Positions 9,664 to 19,637 of a DNA stretch of 64,000 bases are shown piece after piece. The notes beneath the pieces are model-generated. The model saw nothing but the letters and a program-made list of their open reading frames with translations, was not told the origin of the DNA and searched no databases. Where the stretch lies: the NCBI RefSeq assembly GCF_024506435.1, contig NZ_JANIET010000001.1:1488001-1552000 (forward strand), given 5' to 3'. Source of the DNA: Pantoea trifolii. Lineage in GTDB: Bacteria; Pseudomonadota; Gammaproteobacteria; Enterobacterales; Enterobacteriaceae. The translations under genes and the position numbers were made by a program. Position 1 is the first letter of the stretch. Every line of letters begins with the position of its first letter.

Positions 9664-11922
9664 ATGCATATGAACTGGATTCTTCTGGCAAGATTGATGA
9701 TTGCTTCGGCGTTACCGTTAGGCCTGTTGCCGCACATACCCACAGCGAGCGTAATACTCACCATGGTTGGATTCGCGGTGTTACTCGGGTTGATGCCAAT
9801 CACATTGCTGCGTATATCAGGGATTACTCTGTTAATGTTGGCCTGGACATTGAATGAAGCTCGGCTGATGATCAATGCAATTGAGGATCTGACTGCCACA
9901 TCGATTGAAGCCACAGTACGAATTACCGAAGTGCGTGAACAAAAGCAGCAGCTAACCGTGCAAATCTTGCGAGTCGGCCAGCGTTATCAATTTCCACCTC
10001 TCTTTGTGACGCTCAATAGTGCTTCTACTGAGCAACCATTTTGTGCCGGTCAGCGCTGGAAGATGAAACTGCGACTGCGTGCCGTGCACGGCAGACTGAA
10101 TGAAGGGGAGTTCGATCTGCAACGCTTTGCTTTGTCGAATCACACTCCGCTGCAAGGTCGCATAATCAGTCAGCAGGCGGAATCGCTAACCTGCAACTGG
10201 CGTACGCGTTTCATTGATTACCATTTAGCTAAATTTGAGAGTATCCAACAACCCGCAATTATGCAGGCTCTAGCGTTTGGCATACGTGCCAACATGACTG
10301 AAAAGCAGCGACAGTTGCTGCGGGAAACTGGCACCGCCCACTTAATGGCCATCTCAGGCATGCACATCGCATTAGCTGCCAGCGTTGGATGGCTATTGGC
10401 GCGTGCAATTCAGGTGATTTTCCCCGCTCATTTGATAGGCCATTTGTTTCCACTGCTGATTAGCATCATAACCGCAGCCATCTACACGTGGGTTTCTGGT
10501 AGCCATGCACCTGCTCAGCGCGCGATTATCGCGCTCATGCTTTGGACAGGTATTCGTAGCGTTGGTTGGCAACTCAGTGGCTGGCAAGTCTGGACGTTGT
10601 GTATTGGCGCATTGCTGGCCCTTGATCCTTTAACCGTTCTGTCAGAAAGCTTTTGGTTGTCAGCACTGGCGGTCGCGATGCTGATTGTCTGGTATCAATG
10701 GTTTCCATTGCCGCATCGCTTGCGTGCAAAACGTCGATGGCTGCTATTGCAATTGCTGCATCTGCAGCTCGGCATGATGATCCTCATGGCTCCGCTACAA
10801 ATCTTCCTGTTTCAGGGAATAAGCCTGAGTGCTGTATTGGCAAATCTTATTGCGGTGCCGGTTGTGTCATTTGTCACGGTGCCGCTGATATTGCTGGCAA
10901 TGCTCTTGCCTGTGCCGCCGATTTCAGCGGGATTGTGGTATCTGGCGGACCTTTCTATAGACAAAGTATTGCTGGTGCTGCAGTGGTTACCCGCTGGCTG
11001 GTGGGCATGGAGTGATACCTTACCCGCGATCGTGCTGCTTTGGGTGGGATTACTTCTTTGGCGCAGCAAGCTGATTTATTACAGCCTGATGCCGTGTTGT
11101 AGCCTGGTACTCGCGATTACCCTCTGGCGGAGTTCTACGCAGCGTGATGACTGGCAAATCGACATGATTGATGTGGGGCACGGACTGGCCGTTGCCATCA
11201 CTCAGGGCAAAGAAGTGGTGCTCTATGACGTTGGACCCGGCTGGAAGCAGGATGATGCCGGTTCACGCGTCATCCTGCCATGGTTGCGGTATCACAGCAG
11301 GAGCCTTCATTCTCTGATCTTAAGCCACAAGCATCTTGATCACCGTGGTGGACTACACTCATTGCTCAAAATTAATCCAGCGGTAGTAATCCGTAGTGCC
11401 TTAGCGGAAAAGGGTCATCTGCCATGCTTCCGTGGCCAGCAGTGGCATTGGGGCAAATTGCAATTTACCGCCTTGTGGCCGCCGGAGAGTCAGACCCAGG
11501 GACAAAATAACGATTCGTGTGTGGTGCGAGTCGATGATGGGCAATTTAGCGTTTTGCTAACAGGTGATATTGAGTTAGAAGCCGAGAGAAAAATTGTCGC
11601 GCTGGAAAAAGATGCACTCAACGCGACGATTTTGCAGGTGCCGCACCACGGCAGCAGGACATCGTCAGGCGCGTTACTGTTACGTAATGTTGCTGGAAAA
11701 GCAGCATTTGCTTCGGTGGCGCGATATAACACCTGGCGTATGCCGGCACCAGCCGTAGTACAGCGCTATCGTCAGCAAGGCTATATGTGGTACGACACGG
11801 CTCAATCGGGGCAGATTCATGTGGGTATCAGACAAGGTCATTGGCAAATTAAGGGCTTAAGAGAGCAAATAAAGCCTCGCTGGTACCATCAGTGGTTTGG
11901 CGTCAAACGCGATTCCAGGTAG
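9664..11922 (+). CDS. ycaI: ComEC/Rec2-family membrane protein YcaI
   Basis: The 752-residue protein has the ComEC layout: an N-terminal OB-like region, a multi-spanning competence domain (about residues 190-480, with LMAISGMHIALAASV), and a C-terminal metallo-beta-lactamase-like domain. The latter shows LSHKHLDHRGG, LTGDIE and QVPHHGSRTSS. ComEC forms the inner-membrane channel for single-stranded DNA uptake in competent bacteria; in E. coli YcaI is implicated in DNA uptake but is not well characterised. Two ATGs are 6 bases apart; I chose the first because AGGGAG is 7 bases upstream. It lies 34 bases before msbA. The window also holds sxy, the competence regulator. Confidence 0.92.
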   Translation: MHMNWILLARLMIASALPLGLLPHIPTASVILTMVGFAVLLGLMPITLLRISGITLLMLAWTLNEARLMINAIEDLTATSIEATVRITEVREQKQQLTVQILRVGQRYQFPPLFVTLNSASTEQPFCAGQRWKMKLRLRAVHGRLNEGEFDLQRFALSNHTPLQGRIISQQAESLTCNWRTRFIDYHLAKFESIQQPAIMQALAFGIRANMTEKQRQLLRETGTAHLMAISGMHIALAASVGWLLARAIQVIFPAHLIGHLFPLLISIITAAIYTWVSGSHAPAQRAIIALMLWTGIRSVGWQLSGWQVWTLCIGALLALDPLTVLSESFWLSALAVAMLIVWYQWFPLPHRLRAKRRWLLLQLLHLQLGMMILMAPLQIFLFQGISLSAVLANLIAVPVVSFVTVPLILLAMLLPVPPISAGLWYLADLSIDKVLLVLQWLPAGWWAWSDTLPAIVLLWVGLLLWRSKLIYYSLMPCCSLVLAITLWRSSTQRDDWQIDMIDVGHGLAVAITQGKEVVLYDVGPGWKQDDAGSRVILPWLRYHSRSLHSLILSHKHLDHRGGLHSLLKINPAVVIRSALAEKGHLPCFRGQQWHWGKLQFTALWPPESQTQGQNNDSCVVRVDDGQFSVLLTGDIELEAERKIVALEKDALNATILQVPHHGSRTSSGALLLRNVAGKAAFASVARYNTWRMPAPAVVQRYRQQGYMWYDTAQSGQIHVGIRQGHWQIKGLREQIKPRWYHQWFGVKRDSR

Positions 11923-11956
11923 AATGAGCGGCTATTTCAAACAGCGTGAATAAATA

Positions 11957-13705
11957 ATGCATCAAGATAAAGATCTCTCAACGTGGCAGACATTCCGTCG
12001 ACTCTGGCCGATGATTGCGCCCCATAAGGCTGGTCTGTATGTGTCAGCGGTGGCGCTGATACTCAATGCGGCAGGCGATACCCTGATGCTCTCTCTGTTG
12101 AAACCTTTACTGGATGATGGCTTCGGTAAAGCTGACAGATCCGTAATGCTGTGGATGCCGCTGGTGGTAATCGGCCTGATGCTGGTGCGCGGTGTAACCA
12201 GCTATGTCTCCAGTTACTGCATCTCATGGGTTTCCGGCAACGTGGTCATGAACATGCGTCGCCGTCTGTTCGGCCATATGATGGGCATGCCGGTTACCTT
12301 CTTCGATCAACAGTCAACGGGTACGCTGCTATCACGCATCACCTACGATTCTGAGCAGGTTGCCTCTTCTTCTTCAAGCGCACTGGTTACCGTGGTGCGT
12401 GAAGGGGCCTCGATCATTGGCCTGTTCATCATGATGTTCTATTACAGCTGGCAGCTGTCTCTGATTCTCATTGTGCTGGCGCCGATCGTCTCTTTTGCCA
12501 TTCGTACCGTTTCAAAGCGCTTCCGCAGCATCAGTAAGAACATGCAGAACACTATGGGACAGGTGACAACCAGCGCCGAACAGATGCTAAAAGGGCATAA
12601 AGAAGTGCTGATCTTTGGTGGCCAGGACGTCGAAGCGAAGCGCTTTTCTCAGGTTAGCAACAAGATGCGTCAACAGGGCATGAAACTGGTGTCAGCGTCC
12701 TCCATTTCTGATCCGGTGATTCAGTTAATTGCCTCACTGGCACTGGCATTCGTGCTTTATGCCGCGAGCTTCCCAAGCGTGATGGATACGCTCACAGCCG
12801 GTACCATCACTGTGGTCTTCTCTTCAATGATCGCCCTGATGCGTCCGCTGAAGTCACTGACCAACGTCAATGCGCAGTTCCAGCGCGGTATGGCGGCATG
12901 TCAGACGCTGTTCTCGATTCTCGACAGTGAGCAGGAAGTGGATAACGGCAAGCGTGAGATGGATCGCGCCAAAGGTGATGTTGAATTCCGTAACGTGACC
13001 TTTACCTATCCCGGCCGTGAAATCCCTGCGCTGCGCGATATTAACCTGTCGCTGCCAGCCGGTAAAACGGTTGCACTGGTCGGTCGTTCCGGCTCGGGTA
13101 AGTCCACCATGGCCAGTTTGTTGACGCGCTTCTACGACATCGACAGCGGTGAAATATTGCTGGATGGTCACGATTTACGTGAATACACTCTGCGCTCGCT
13201 ACGTAACCAGGTCGCGCTGGTTTCCCAAAACGTGCACCTTTTCAACGACACCATCGCCAACAACATTGCGTATGCCCGCAATGGCCAGTACACGCGTGAA
13301 CAAATCGAGCAGGCTGCGACCATGGCGCATGCGATGGACTTTATCCAGAAGATGGATAATGGCCTCGATACCGTGATTGGTGAGAATGGCGTGCTGCTTT
13401 CCGGTGGTCAGCGTCAGCGAATTGCGATTGCGCGCGCGTTACTGCGTGACTGCCCAATCTTGATTCTCGATGAAGCCACATCAGCGCTGGATACCGAATC
13501 TGAGCGTGCGATTCAGGCCGCACTTGATGAGCTGCAGAAAAACCGTACTTCACTGGTGATTGCGCACCGTCTGTCGACCATTGAAAAAGCTGATGAGATC
13601 GTCGTGGTTGAAGATGGTCGCATTGTCGAACGCGGTACTCACAGCGTGCTGCTGGAACAGAAGGGCGCTTATGCGCAGCTTCACAAGCTGCAGTTCGGTC
13701 AATGA
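11957..13705 (+). CDS. msbA: Lipid A export ATP-binding/permease protein MsbA
   Basis: MsbA is the essential homodimeric ABC half-transporter that flips lipid A-core from the inner to the outer leaflet of the cytoplasmic membrane. The protein has 582 residues, exactly the E. coli length. Six transmembrane helices occupy about residues 1-320. The nucleotide-binding domain has Walker [10 protein letters not shown], signature LSGGQRQR, Walker [13 protein letters not shown] and the switch histidine in IAHRLST. It overlaps lpxK by 4 bases (ATGA), so the flippase and the 4' lipid A kinase are translationally coupled, as in relatives. Confidence 0.98.
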   Translation: MHQDKDLSTWQTFRRLWPMIAPHKAGLYVSAVALILNAAGDTLMLSLLKPLLDDGFGKADRSVMLWMPLVVIGLMLVRGVTSYVSSYCISWVSGNVVMNMRRRLFGHMMGMPVTFFDQQSTGTLLSRITYDSEQVASSSSSALVTVVREGASIIGLFIMMFYYSWQLSLILIVLAPIVSFAIRTVSKRFRSISKNMQNTMGQVTTSAEQMLKGHKEVLIFGGQDVEAKRFSQVSNKMRQQGMKLVSASSISDPVIQLIASLALAFVLYAASFPSVMDTLTAGTITVVFSSMIALMRPLKSLTNVNAQFQRGMAACQTLFSILDSEQEVDNGKREMDRAKGDVEFRNVTFTYPGREIPALRDINLSLPAGKTVALVGRSGSGKSTMASLLTRFYDIDSGEILLDGHDLREYTLRSLRNQVALVSQNVHLFNDTIANNIAYARNGQYTREQIEQAATMAHAMDFIQKMDNGLDTVIGENGVLLSGGQRQRIAIARALLRDCPILILDEATSALDTESERAIQAALDELQKNRTSLVIAHRLSTIEKADEIVVVEDGRIVERGTHSVLLEQKGAYAQLHKLQFGQ

Positions 13706-14703
13706 TTGAACGCATCTGGAGCGGGCGCTCGCCGTTGTGGCTATTGCTATGGCCGCTGAGTTTGCTTTATGGGGCGATCACCTGGCTGATTCGCCTCAGC
13801 TTCCAGCACGGGTGGCGAAAAAGCTGGCGCGCACCTTGCCCGGTGATTGTGGTGGGGAATCTCACCGCAGGCGGGAATGGTAAAACGCCCGTAGTGATCT
13901 GGTTGGTGCAGGCGCTGCAACAACGCGGCTTACGCGCTGGTGTGGTGTCGCGGGGTTATGGCGGTAAAGCTGAACGTTATCCGCTACTGGTTACCGCTGA
14001 AACGCCCACGGCGCAGGCTGGCGATGAACCTGTTTTAATCGCTCAGCGCACGCAGGTGCCGGTCGCGGTTGCGCCGCAGCGGCGTCTGGCGGTAGAAGGC
14101 CTACTCGCTGCGCACGATCTGGATGTGATCATTACCGATGATGGCCTGCAGCACTACGCGCTGCAGCGCGATCGTGAAATCGTGGTGGTGGATGGGATGC
14201 GTCGTTTTGGCAATGGCTGGTGGTTACCGGCTGGGCCAATGCGTGAACGTGCTTCGCGACTTCAGACGGTGAATGCGGTGATCGTTAATGGCGGTGATGC
14301 GCAGGCGGACGAAATTGCGATGACATTGCAGCCCGGTCTGGCGGTAAACCTGATCAGCGGCGCAACCGTAGCGTTAGAACAGCTGCCGGAAATCGTCGCC
14401 ATGGCCGGTATTGGTCATCCGCCGCGCTTCTTTAACACGCTCAAACAGCAAGGTATTCAGCCAGTGGCAGAAATTGCCTTCGCCGATCACCATGCTTACA
14501 GCGAAGACGAATTGCAACGTCTGACTCAGGCACAACAGTGCTTACTGATGACGGAAAAAGATGCGGTGAAATGCCGTGGCTTTGCTCGCCCAAACTGGTG
14601 GTATCTGCCGGTAGATGCGCATCTGCAAGGCACGGCGGTGGCAACCTTGTTAGACGATATCACTCATCTCTGCACCAACGCGTGCGACGCCCGTTCGCGC
14701 TAA
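13702..14703 (+). CDS. lpxK: Tetraacyldisaccharide 4'-kinase
   Basis: LpxK phosphorylates the 4' position of the tetraacyldisaccharide precursor to give lipid IVA, at the inner membrane. The 333-residue protein has one N-terminal membrane anchor (about residues 12-30). Its P-loop variant [14 protein letters not shown] is at residues 50-63. The [11 protein letters not shown] block carries catalytic Asp residues of the family. The start codon overlaps the msbA stop; no other start is needed. Confidence 0.97.
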   Translation: MIERIWSGRSPLWLLLWPLSLLYGAITWLIRLSFQHGWRKSWRAPCPVIVVGNLTAGGNGKTPVVIWLVQALQQRGLRAGVVSRGYGGKAERYPLLVTAETPTAQAGDEPVLIAQRTQVPVAVAPQRRLAVEGLLAAHDLDVIITDDGLQHYALQRDREIVVVDGMRRFGNGWWLPAGPMRERASRLQTVNAVIVNGGDAQADEIAMTLQPGLAVNLISGATVALEQLPEIVAMAGIGHPPRFFNTLKQQGIQPVAEIAFADHHAYSEDELQRLTQAQQCLLMTEKDAVKCRGFARPNWWYLPVDAHLQGTAVATLLDDITHLCTNACDARSR

Positions 14704-14725
14704 CCACCGAAAGGGGAATTGAGTC

Positions 14726-15943
14726 ATGAACCTCGCCGCTTCCCTCTCGTTACAAACTGCTCGTCACCTTCATCTGGCTGCTCAGGGACTGTTACGTCCT
14801 TTGGGCCGTCGGGCGCGCTTTACCGATATTCACGCCACTGTGCGTCAAATGTCTTTGCTGCAAATCGATACCATCAATGTGGTGGCTCGCAGTCCTTATC
14901 TGGTGCTGTTTAGTCGCCTTGGCGCATACCAGTCCAATTGGCTGGAACAGGCGCTGGCATCTGGCGCGTTATTTGAGTATTGGGCGCATGAAGCCTGTTT
15001 TATTCCTGTCGAAGATTACCCACTGCTGCGTCATCGCATGCTGGAACCGCAGCGACTTGGCTGGAAGTACAACCAACAGTGGGTTGAGGAACACCAACAA
15101 GAAATCACTGATCTTCTGCAACATATCTCCGCCAATGGTCCGGTACGTGCTGCCGATTTCAGCAATGATAAACAGACCAAACCAGGCTGGTGGGCGTGGA
15201 AGCCGCATAAGCGTCATCTGGAGAATTTGTTCAGTGCCGGTCAATTGATGGTGGTGGAGCGGCGCAACTTCCAGCGGGTTTACGATCTGCACAGCCGCGT
15301 AATGCCGGACTGGATTGATGAACAGCATGCACTGAGTGAAGATGAAGCAGTGATACAGATGTTGAGTCACAGCGCGCGCAGCCTCGGCATTTTTCGTGAC
15401 AGTTGGCTAGCAGACTACTATCGCCTCAAACGTGCACCACTCAAGTCGTGGCTCGCGGATGCCGCCGCACGCGGAGAGATAGTTCGCGTTGAGGTCGAGC
15501 AACTGGGTGAAATGTGGCTGCACCACGCGTTATTGCCGCTGCTGGAAAAGCCACTCTCGGCCACGCATACCACGCTGTTGTCACCCTTTGATCCGGTGGT
15601 TTGGGATCGTCGTCGCGCGCTGGAGCTGTTTAATTTTGATTACCGCATTGAGTGCTACACGCCAGCGGAGAAGCGCAAATATGGTTATTTTGTCTTGCCA
15701 GTGCTGCATCGCGGATTATTGAAAGCGCGCATCGACGCCAAAATGGAGCGTCAGGCCCAGCAATTGGTCATTCGTGCATTCTGGCTGGAAGAAGGCACAC
15801 GCGTCAGTAATGCTTTCCTTAATGACGTACATAAAGCCATTAATCACTTTGCTGCGTGGCAAGGTGCCAACGAAGTGATTATCGAAAATGCGCCTGCAGA
15901 ACTGTTGGCGGCCTGGTCAAATCGCTGGTCAATGGTTGAATAA
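14726..15943 (+). CDS. ycaQ: YcaQ, AlkX/AlkZ-type DNA glycosylase for interstrand cross-links
   Basis: The 405-residue protein belongs to the winged-helix family HTH_42. In E. coli YcaQ has been shown to unhook N7-guanine interstrand cross-links and excise related alkyl lesions. The catalytic QxD-type motif is Gln46-Ile-Asp48 in SLLQIDTINVV. The conserved LFEYWAHEACFIP and LLSPFDPVVWDRRRA blocks are present. It starts 22 bases after lpxK with AAAGGGG upstream. Assignment as a repair enzyme rests on family knowledge. Confidence 0.92.
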   Translation: MNLAASLSLQTARHLHLAAQGLLRPLGRRARFTDIHATVRQMSLLQIDTINVVARSPYLVLFSRLGAYQSNWLEQALASGALFEYWAHEACFIPVEDYPLLRHRMLEPQRLGWKYNQQWVEEHQQEITDLLQHISANGPVRAADFSNDKQTKPGWWAWKPHKRHLENLFSAGQLMVVERRNFQRVYDLHSRVMPDWIDEQHALSEDEAVIQMLSHSARSLGIFRDSWLADYYRLKRAPLKSWLADAAARGEIVRVEVEQLGEMWLHHALLPLLEKPLSATHTTLLSPFDPVVWDRRRALELFNFDYRIECYTPAEKRKYGYFVLPVLHRGLLKARIDAKMERQAQQLVIRAFWLEEGTRVSNAFLNDVHKAINHFAAWQGANEVIIENAPAELLAAWSNRWSMVE

Positions 15944-16033
15944 CACCGCCACTTGTCTGGCTTTAGTGCGCCATTCCTGCGCACGCTATTATGATATGCT
16001 AACCGTCTGAATCGGTCCTGAATGGAGAAGATT

Positions 16034-16216
16034 ATGGATCACCGTTTACTCGAAATCGTTGCCTGCCCGGTATGCAACGGAAAACTCTATTTCAACAAAG
16101 AGCAGCAAGAGCTGATCTGTAAACCAGATGGCCTGGCTTATCCGGTACGTGACGGCATTCCAGTGCTGCTGGAAGTGGAAGCGCGTACGCTGTCTGTTGA
16201 AGAGATCCATCCATGA
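16034..16216 (+). CDS. ycaR: Small Trm112-like protein YcaR (UPF0434)
   Basis: A 60-residue protein with the family start [18 protein letters not shown]. It contains a CPVC pair and a third cysteine in [11 protein letters not shown], the compact Trm112-like fold of UPF0434. Its role is not established; it is almost always found just upstream of kdsB, which here it overlaps by 4 bases. I chose the ATG at 16034 over one 12 bases upstream because the family begins at MDHRLLEI and GGAGAAG lies at good spacing. Confidence 0.93.
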   Translation: MDHRLLEIVACPVCNGKLYFNKEQQELICKPDGLAYPVRDGIPVLLEVEARTLSVEEIHP

Positions 16217-16962
16217 GTTTTGTTGCCATTATTCCTGCGCGTTATGCTTCAACGCGTCTGCCCGGCAAACCGTTGGTGGATATTCAGGGTAAACCGATGG
16301 TGCTGCACGTCATGGAACGCGCGCGTGAATCGGGTGCCGATCGCGTGATTGTCGCCACCGATCATCCGGATGTGGCGGCGGCGGTAACCGCAGCCGGCGG
16401 TGAAGTGTGCATGACGCGAGTCGATCATCAGTCTGGCACCGAGCGGTTGGCCGAAGTGATCGAAAAGTATCAGTTTGCCGACGACACCATCATCGTTAAC
16501 GTGCAGGGCGACGAGCCGATGATCCCGGCGGAAATTGTACGTCAGGTAGCAGGTAATCTGGCGCAATCCGAAGCCGGAATGGCGACGCTGGCGGTGCCGA
16601 TCACCGATGCAGAAGAAGCCTTTAACCCGAACGCGGTGAAAGTGGTGATGGACGCCAAAGGTTATGCGCTCTACTTCTCACGCGCCACTATTCCCTGGGA
16701 TCGCGAGCGTTATGCCCAATCGCGCGAGCAGATTGGCGACACGCTGCTGCGCCACATTGGTATCTACGCTTATCGCGCCGGTTTTATCCGTCGCTATATC
16801 GCGTGGGAACCTTGCCCGCTGGAGCACATTGAGCTGCTCGAACAGCTGCGCGTGCTGTGGTACGGTGAAAAGATTCACGTCGCGGTGGCAAAAGCTATCC
16901 CAAGTGTTGGGGTGGATACGCCGGAAGACCTTGAGCGGGTTCGTCTCGCTATGCAGGGTTAA
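16213..16962 (+). CDS. kdsB: 3-Deoxy-manno-octulosonate cytidylyltransferase (CMP-Kdo synthetase)
   Basis: KdsB activates Kdo with CTP to CMP-Kdo, the donor for the inner core of lipopolysaccharide. The 249-residue protein has the nucleotide-binding N-terminus [16 protein letters not shown], the [10 protein letters not shown] block and HIGIYAYR near residue 180. The ATG overlaps the ycaR stop (ATGA). It forms a functional neighbourhood with msbA and lpxK, all in Kdo2-lipid A supply. Confidence 0.98.
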   Translation: MSFVAIIPARYASTRLPGKPLVDIQGKPMVLHVMERARESGADRVIVATDHPDVAAAVTAAGGEVCMTRVDHQSGTERLAEVIEKYQFADDTIIVNVQGDEPMIPAEIVRQVAGNLAQSEAGMATLAVPITDAEEAFNPNAVKVVMDAKGYALYFSRATIPWDRERYAQSREQIGDTLLRHIGIYAYRAGFIRRYIAWEPCPLEHIELLEQLRVLWYGEKIHVAVAKAIPSVGVDTPEDLERVRLAMQG

Positions 16963-16971
16963 TCTCCGACC

Positions 16972-17000
16972 GGCCAGCGGCTCTCGCTGGCCTTAAAGTT
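16972..17000 (+). terminator. Hairpin after kdsB
   Basis: GGCCAGCG (16972-16979) pairs with CGCTGGCC (16985-16992) over a 5-base loop, followed by TTAAAGTTTG. It begins 9 bases after the kdsB stop. The U-run is broken, so efficiency is uncertain. Confidence 0.65.
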
Positions 17001-17072
17001 TGATCTGGCGCTAAGCTTTGCGCCGCCATCACCTCCAGCATATTCCAGCCCTTTGACTTCGGAGGATATTGC

Positions 17073-17966
17073 ATGGAACAGCTCCGTTCAGAACTCGCGT
17101 TGGTGCTCGGTGAAAGCATCAGCCGTCTCGAAACCATTAGCGAGCAGACGCACACGCGGCTATATGCGCTTTACGATAACGCCGGTAAACCGATGCCGCT
17201 GGTGGCAAAGTATTTTCGTCATCAGGGACGCGCGGCGCTGGAAGCCAAAAAGCTGACCATGCTCGGGCATGATGGCTTGATCGCCGTGCCCGCTGTGTTT
17301 GGCCTGGTGCTCAGCCAGCAAAAGCCGGTACATGAAATGTTGCTGATGGCGCGCTTTAACGGCGTCTCGGCGGAAGCTCCGGCACGCAGCGCAGCACGCT
17401 GGGAACAGCTGTGCGAGCAGATCGTCGAAGGCGTATTGGCGTGGCATCGCATCGACAGTCATGGCTTAGTTGGCAGCGTGGATAGCGTGCAGGAAAATAG
17501 CTGGCCCGCATGGTATCGCCAGCGGGTGGATGTGCTGTGGTCAACGCTGGGTTATCTGTCGCCGCCGTTTTTCACGCTGGAAGATCGTCAGATTCTATTT
17601 CGCAGCCGTCAGCTATTAGCGCGTCTTTTCAACGGCTTTGACGATCCCTGCGTGCTGACGCACGGCAATTTGCGCTTAGCCAGTATGCTGAAAGATGCGC
17701 ACAGCGATCAGTTGATTGCGATGATGCAGCCGGGCAACATTCTCTGGGCACCACGCGAATACGATCTGATGCGCCTGGCAGATAGCGGCGCAGAAGCATC
17801 ACTCCTGCAACACTATCTGCAGCGTGCGCCTGTGGCGGAAGGTTTTCTTTGGCGACGCTGGTTGTATCAGTTGTGGGATTGCGTCGACACGCTGGTCAGC
17901 AGCGGACAGTTTGACCGTCCGCGTTTCGATCACGCCCGCGCGCAATTACTCCCCTGGCTGACTTGA
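17073..17966 (+). CDS. ycbJ: YcbJ, phosphotransferase-fold (APH-like) protein of unknown function
   Basis: The 297-residue protein resembles E. coli YcbJ and the aminoglycoside/choline kinase-like superfamily. Residues about 40-60 (PLVAKYFRHQG) match the ATP-lysine strand. The catalytic loop region reads VLTHGNLRLASMLKD, where active kinases have HGDxxxxN, so the catalytic Asp is replaced by Asn and the downstream Asn by Ser. It may therefore not be an active kinase. GGAGG precedes the ATG. Its last 21 bases overlap the 3' end of the oppositely transcribed elyC. Confidence 0.85.
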   Translation: MEQLRSELALVLGESISRLETISEQTHTRLYALYDNAGKPMPLVAKYFRHQGRAALEAKKLTMLGHDGLIAVPAVFGLVLSQQKPVHEMLLMARFNGVSAEAPARSAARWEQLCEQIVEGVLAWHRIDSHGLVGSVDSVQENSWPAWYRQRVDVLWSTLGYLSPPFFTLEDRQILFRSRQLLARLFNGFDDPCVLTHGNLRLASMLKDAHSDQLIAMMQPGNILWAPREYDLMRLADSGAEASLLQHYLQRAPVAEGFLWRRWLYQLWDCVDTLVSSGQFDRPRFDHARAQLLPWLT

Positions 17967-18731
17967 GGTGAGATCGTCACCGCGCAGCTTCTGCCAGATC
18001 TGACCCAGCGTTTCATAAATCGCGCGCTCACTGTGACCGAGCCACAGCGGTGACGGAATCGCACGTTCCCACCAATTGAGCGGCGATGTCACCGCCAGCT
18101 GGTTCGCCGGTGCGGCTAGCGGATTCATGCCGGCACTTTGGAAGAATTGCATCGCACGTGGCAGATGGTTAGCGGAGGTCACCAGTAAAAACGGATGTTC
18201 GCCAATCGTCTTTTTCACCGCGCGTGCTTCACCAATCGTATCCCGCGGTTGATCCAACTGAATAATCGCTTTTGAGGGTACGCCCAGACTTTCCGCCACT
18301 TCGGCCGCCACGCTGGCGCTGCTGCGTGGGTTTTCGCCTGCCGCTGCGCCCGTAAAGATCATTTTCGCCTGCGGATAGCGCCGCCACTGACGCACGCCTT
18401 CGGCCACGCGCGGCAAACTGTTACTGATTAAATTCGAACTCGGCGCCCAATTCGGATTGAAGGTATAGCCGCCGCCGAGCACCACGATATAATCGACCGG
18501 CTCGTTACCGTTCCAGGTGGGATAATGATTTTCCAGCGGTGACAGCAGGCGATCCGCAACCGGCTGCAGGCTTAACACCAGCAGCAGCAGCCAACTGCAA
18601 GAGATAAGGATTTTGCCGCTTTTTTGCCAGCGGCTGAACCAGAGCAGTAAAAGTCCTGCCGCCATCAGCAATAACAGCAGCGGCAAGGGGAGCAACATCC
18701 CGCCAATGACTTTTTTAAATGCGAAAAACAT
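17946..18731 (-). CDS. elyC: Envelope biogenesis factor ElyC (DUF218)
   Basis: ElyC is an inner-membrane protein needed for peptidoglycan and envelope integrity in E. coli at low temperature, tied to undecaprenyl-phosphate carrier use. The 261-residue protein has two N-terminal hydrophobic segments (about residues 8-30 and 38-56). The DUF218 domain follows, with VDYIVVLGGGYTFNP, KMIFTGAAAG and LLVTSANHLPRAM. It converges on ycbJ with a 21-base coding overlap; no terminator fits between them. Confidence 0.93.
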   Translation of the reverse strand: MFFAFKKVIGGMLLPLPLLLLLMAAGLLLLWFSRWQKSGKILISCSWLLLLVLSLQPVADRLLSPLENHYPTWNGNEPVDYIVVLGGGYTFNPNWAPSSNLISNSLPRVAEGVRQWRRYPQAKMIFTGAAAGENPRSSASVAAEVAESLGVPSKAIIQLDQPRDTIGEARAVKKTIGEHPFLLVTSANHLPRAMQFFQSAGMNPLAAPANQLAVTSPLNWWERAIPSPLWLGHSERAIYETLGQIWQKLRGDDLTSSQPGE

Positions 18732-18855
18732 CGAATATGGCCTCTTTTGTCCAAAAAAACAGCTGCCAGACGGTTACTGCGGCATGAAAGGTTCATTCTT
18801 GTTGAGCCTGTGACAAAATAGCACAAGTTGAATGCAGCAAAGCGGAGCCATCATC

Positions 18856-19626
18856 ATGCAGGATCGTAACTTTGACGATCTGGCGGACAAATTTTCACAG
18901 AACATTTATGGCACGCGCAAAGGGCAAGTGCGCCAGGCGATTGTCTGGGACGAGCTGGAAGCCCTGTTACCGACACTGCCTGCCGGACCTTTACAGGTGC
19001 TGGATGCCGGCGGCGGCGTGGGACAAATCTCAAGCGGGCTGGCGGCACGCGGTCATCAGGTGGTGCTGTGCGATCTCTCTGCTGAGATGCTGAAGCTGGC
19101 GGAAGCCCATGCGCTCGCCGCAGGTGTGAGCCACAACATGCAATTCAAACAAATTAGCGCCCAGCAGGTGGGCGAACATTTGGATACGCAGGTTGATCTG
19201 GTATTGTTTCACGCGGTGTTGGAATGGGTCGCGCATCCGGAAGAGGTGCTCCAAGCGCTGTGGCACACACTCAAGCCCGGCGGCGTGCTGTCGTTGATGT
19301 TTTACAACGCGCACGGCTTAACCTTCCGCACCCTGACGCTCGGCAATTTCGGCTATATGCGCGCCAATATGAGCAAACGTAAAAAGCGCACGCTGTCGCC
19401 CGATTTCCCGCGCGATCCCGACGATGTGACGCGCTGGCTGACAAACTGTGGATTTGAAATTGAACGGCGTGCGGGCATTCGCGTCTTCTGTGATTACATG
19501 AAGCCGCAACCCGGCGCAGGGAAGAGCGTTGAGGAAATCATTGAGATGGAACGGCGTTTCTGTCGCCAGGAGCCCTTTTTGAGTTTAGGGCGCTATATCC
19601 ACGTGACCGCGCGCAAACCCAGCTAG
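18856..19626 (+). CDS. cmoM: tRNA 5-carboxymethoxyuridine methyltransferase CmoM
   Basis: CmoM (formerly SmtA) methylates cmo5U34 of certain tRNAs to the methyl ester using S-adenosylmethionine. The 256-residue protein has the class I SAM motif [11 protein letters not shown] near residues 50-60 and the acidic ribose-binding strand VVLCDLS. The conserved start [13 protein letters not shown] begins at the ATG at 18856; an upstream ATG at 18832 is in frame but not conserved. It heads the cmoM-mukF-mukE-mukB operon, 11 bases before mukF. Confidence 0.95.
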   Translation: MQDRNFDDLADKFSQNIYGTRKGQVRQAIVWDELEALLPTLPAGPLQVLDAGGGVGQISSGLAARGHQVVLCDLSAEMLKLAEAHALAAGVSHNMQFKQISAQQVGEHLDTQVDLVLFHAVLEWVAHPEEVLQALWHTLKPGGVLSLMFYNAHGLTFRTLTLGNFGYMRANMSKRKKRTLSPDFPRDPDDVTRWLTNCGFEIERRAGIRVFCDYMKPQPGAGKSVEEIIEMERRFCRQEPFLSLGRYIHVTARKPS

Positions 19627-19637
19627 AAGGATCAACT

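Noticed and set aside
17968..17980. matS-like site GTGAGATCGTCAC (one mismatch to the MatP consensus)
   Set aside because: With one mismatch allowed, about one or two such matches are expected by chance in 64 kb, and the corresponding E. coli region is outside the Ter macrodomain.
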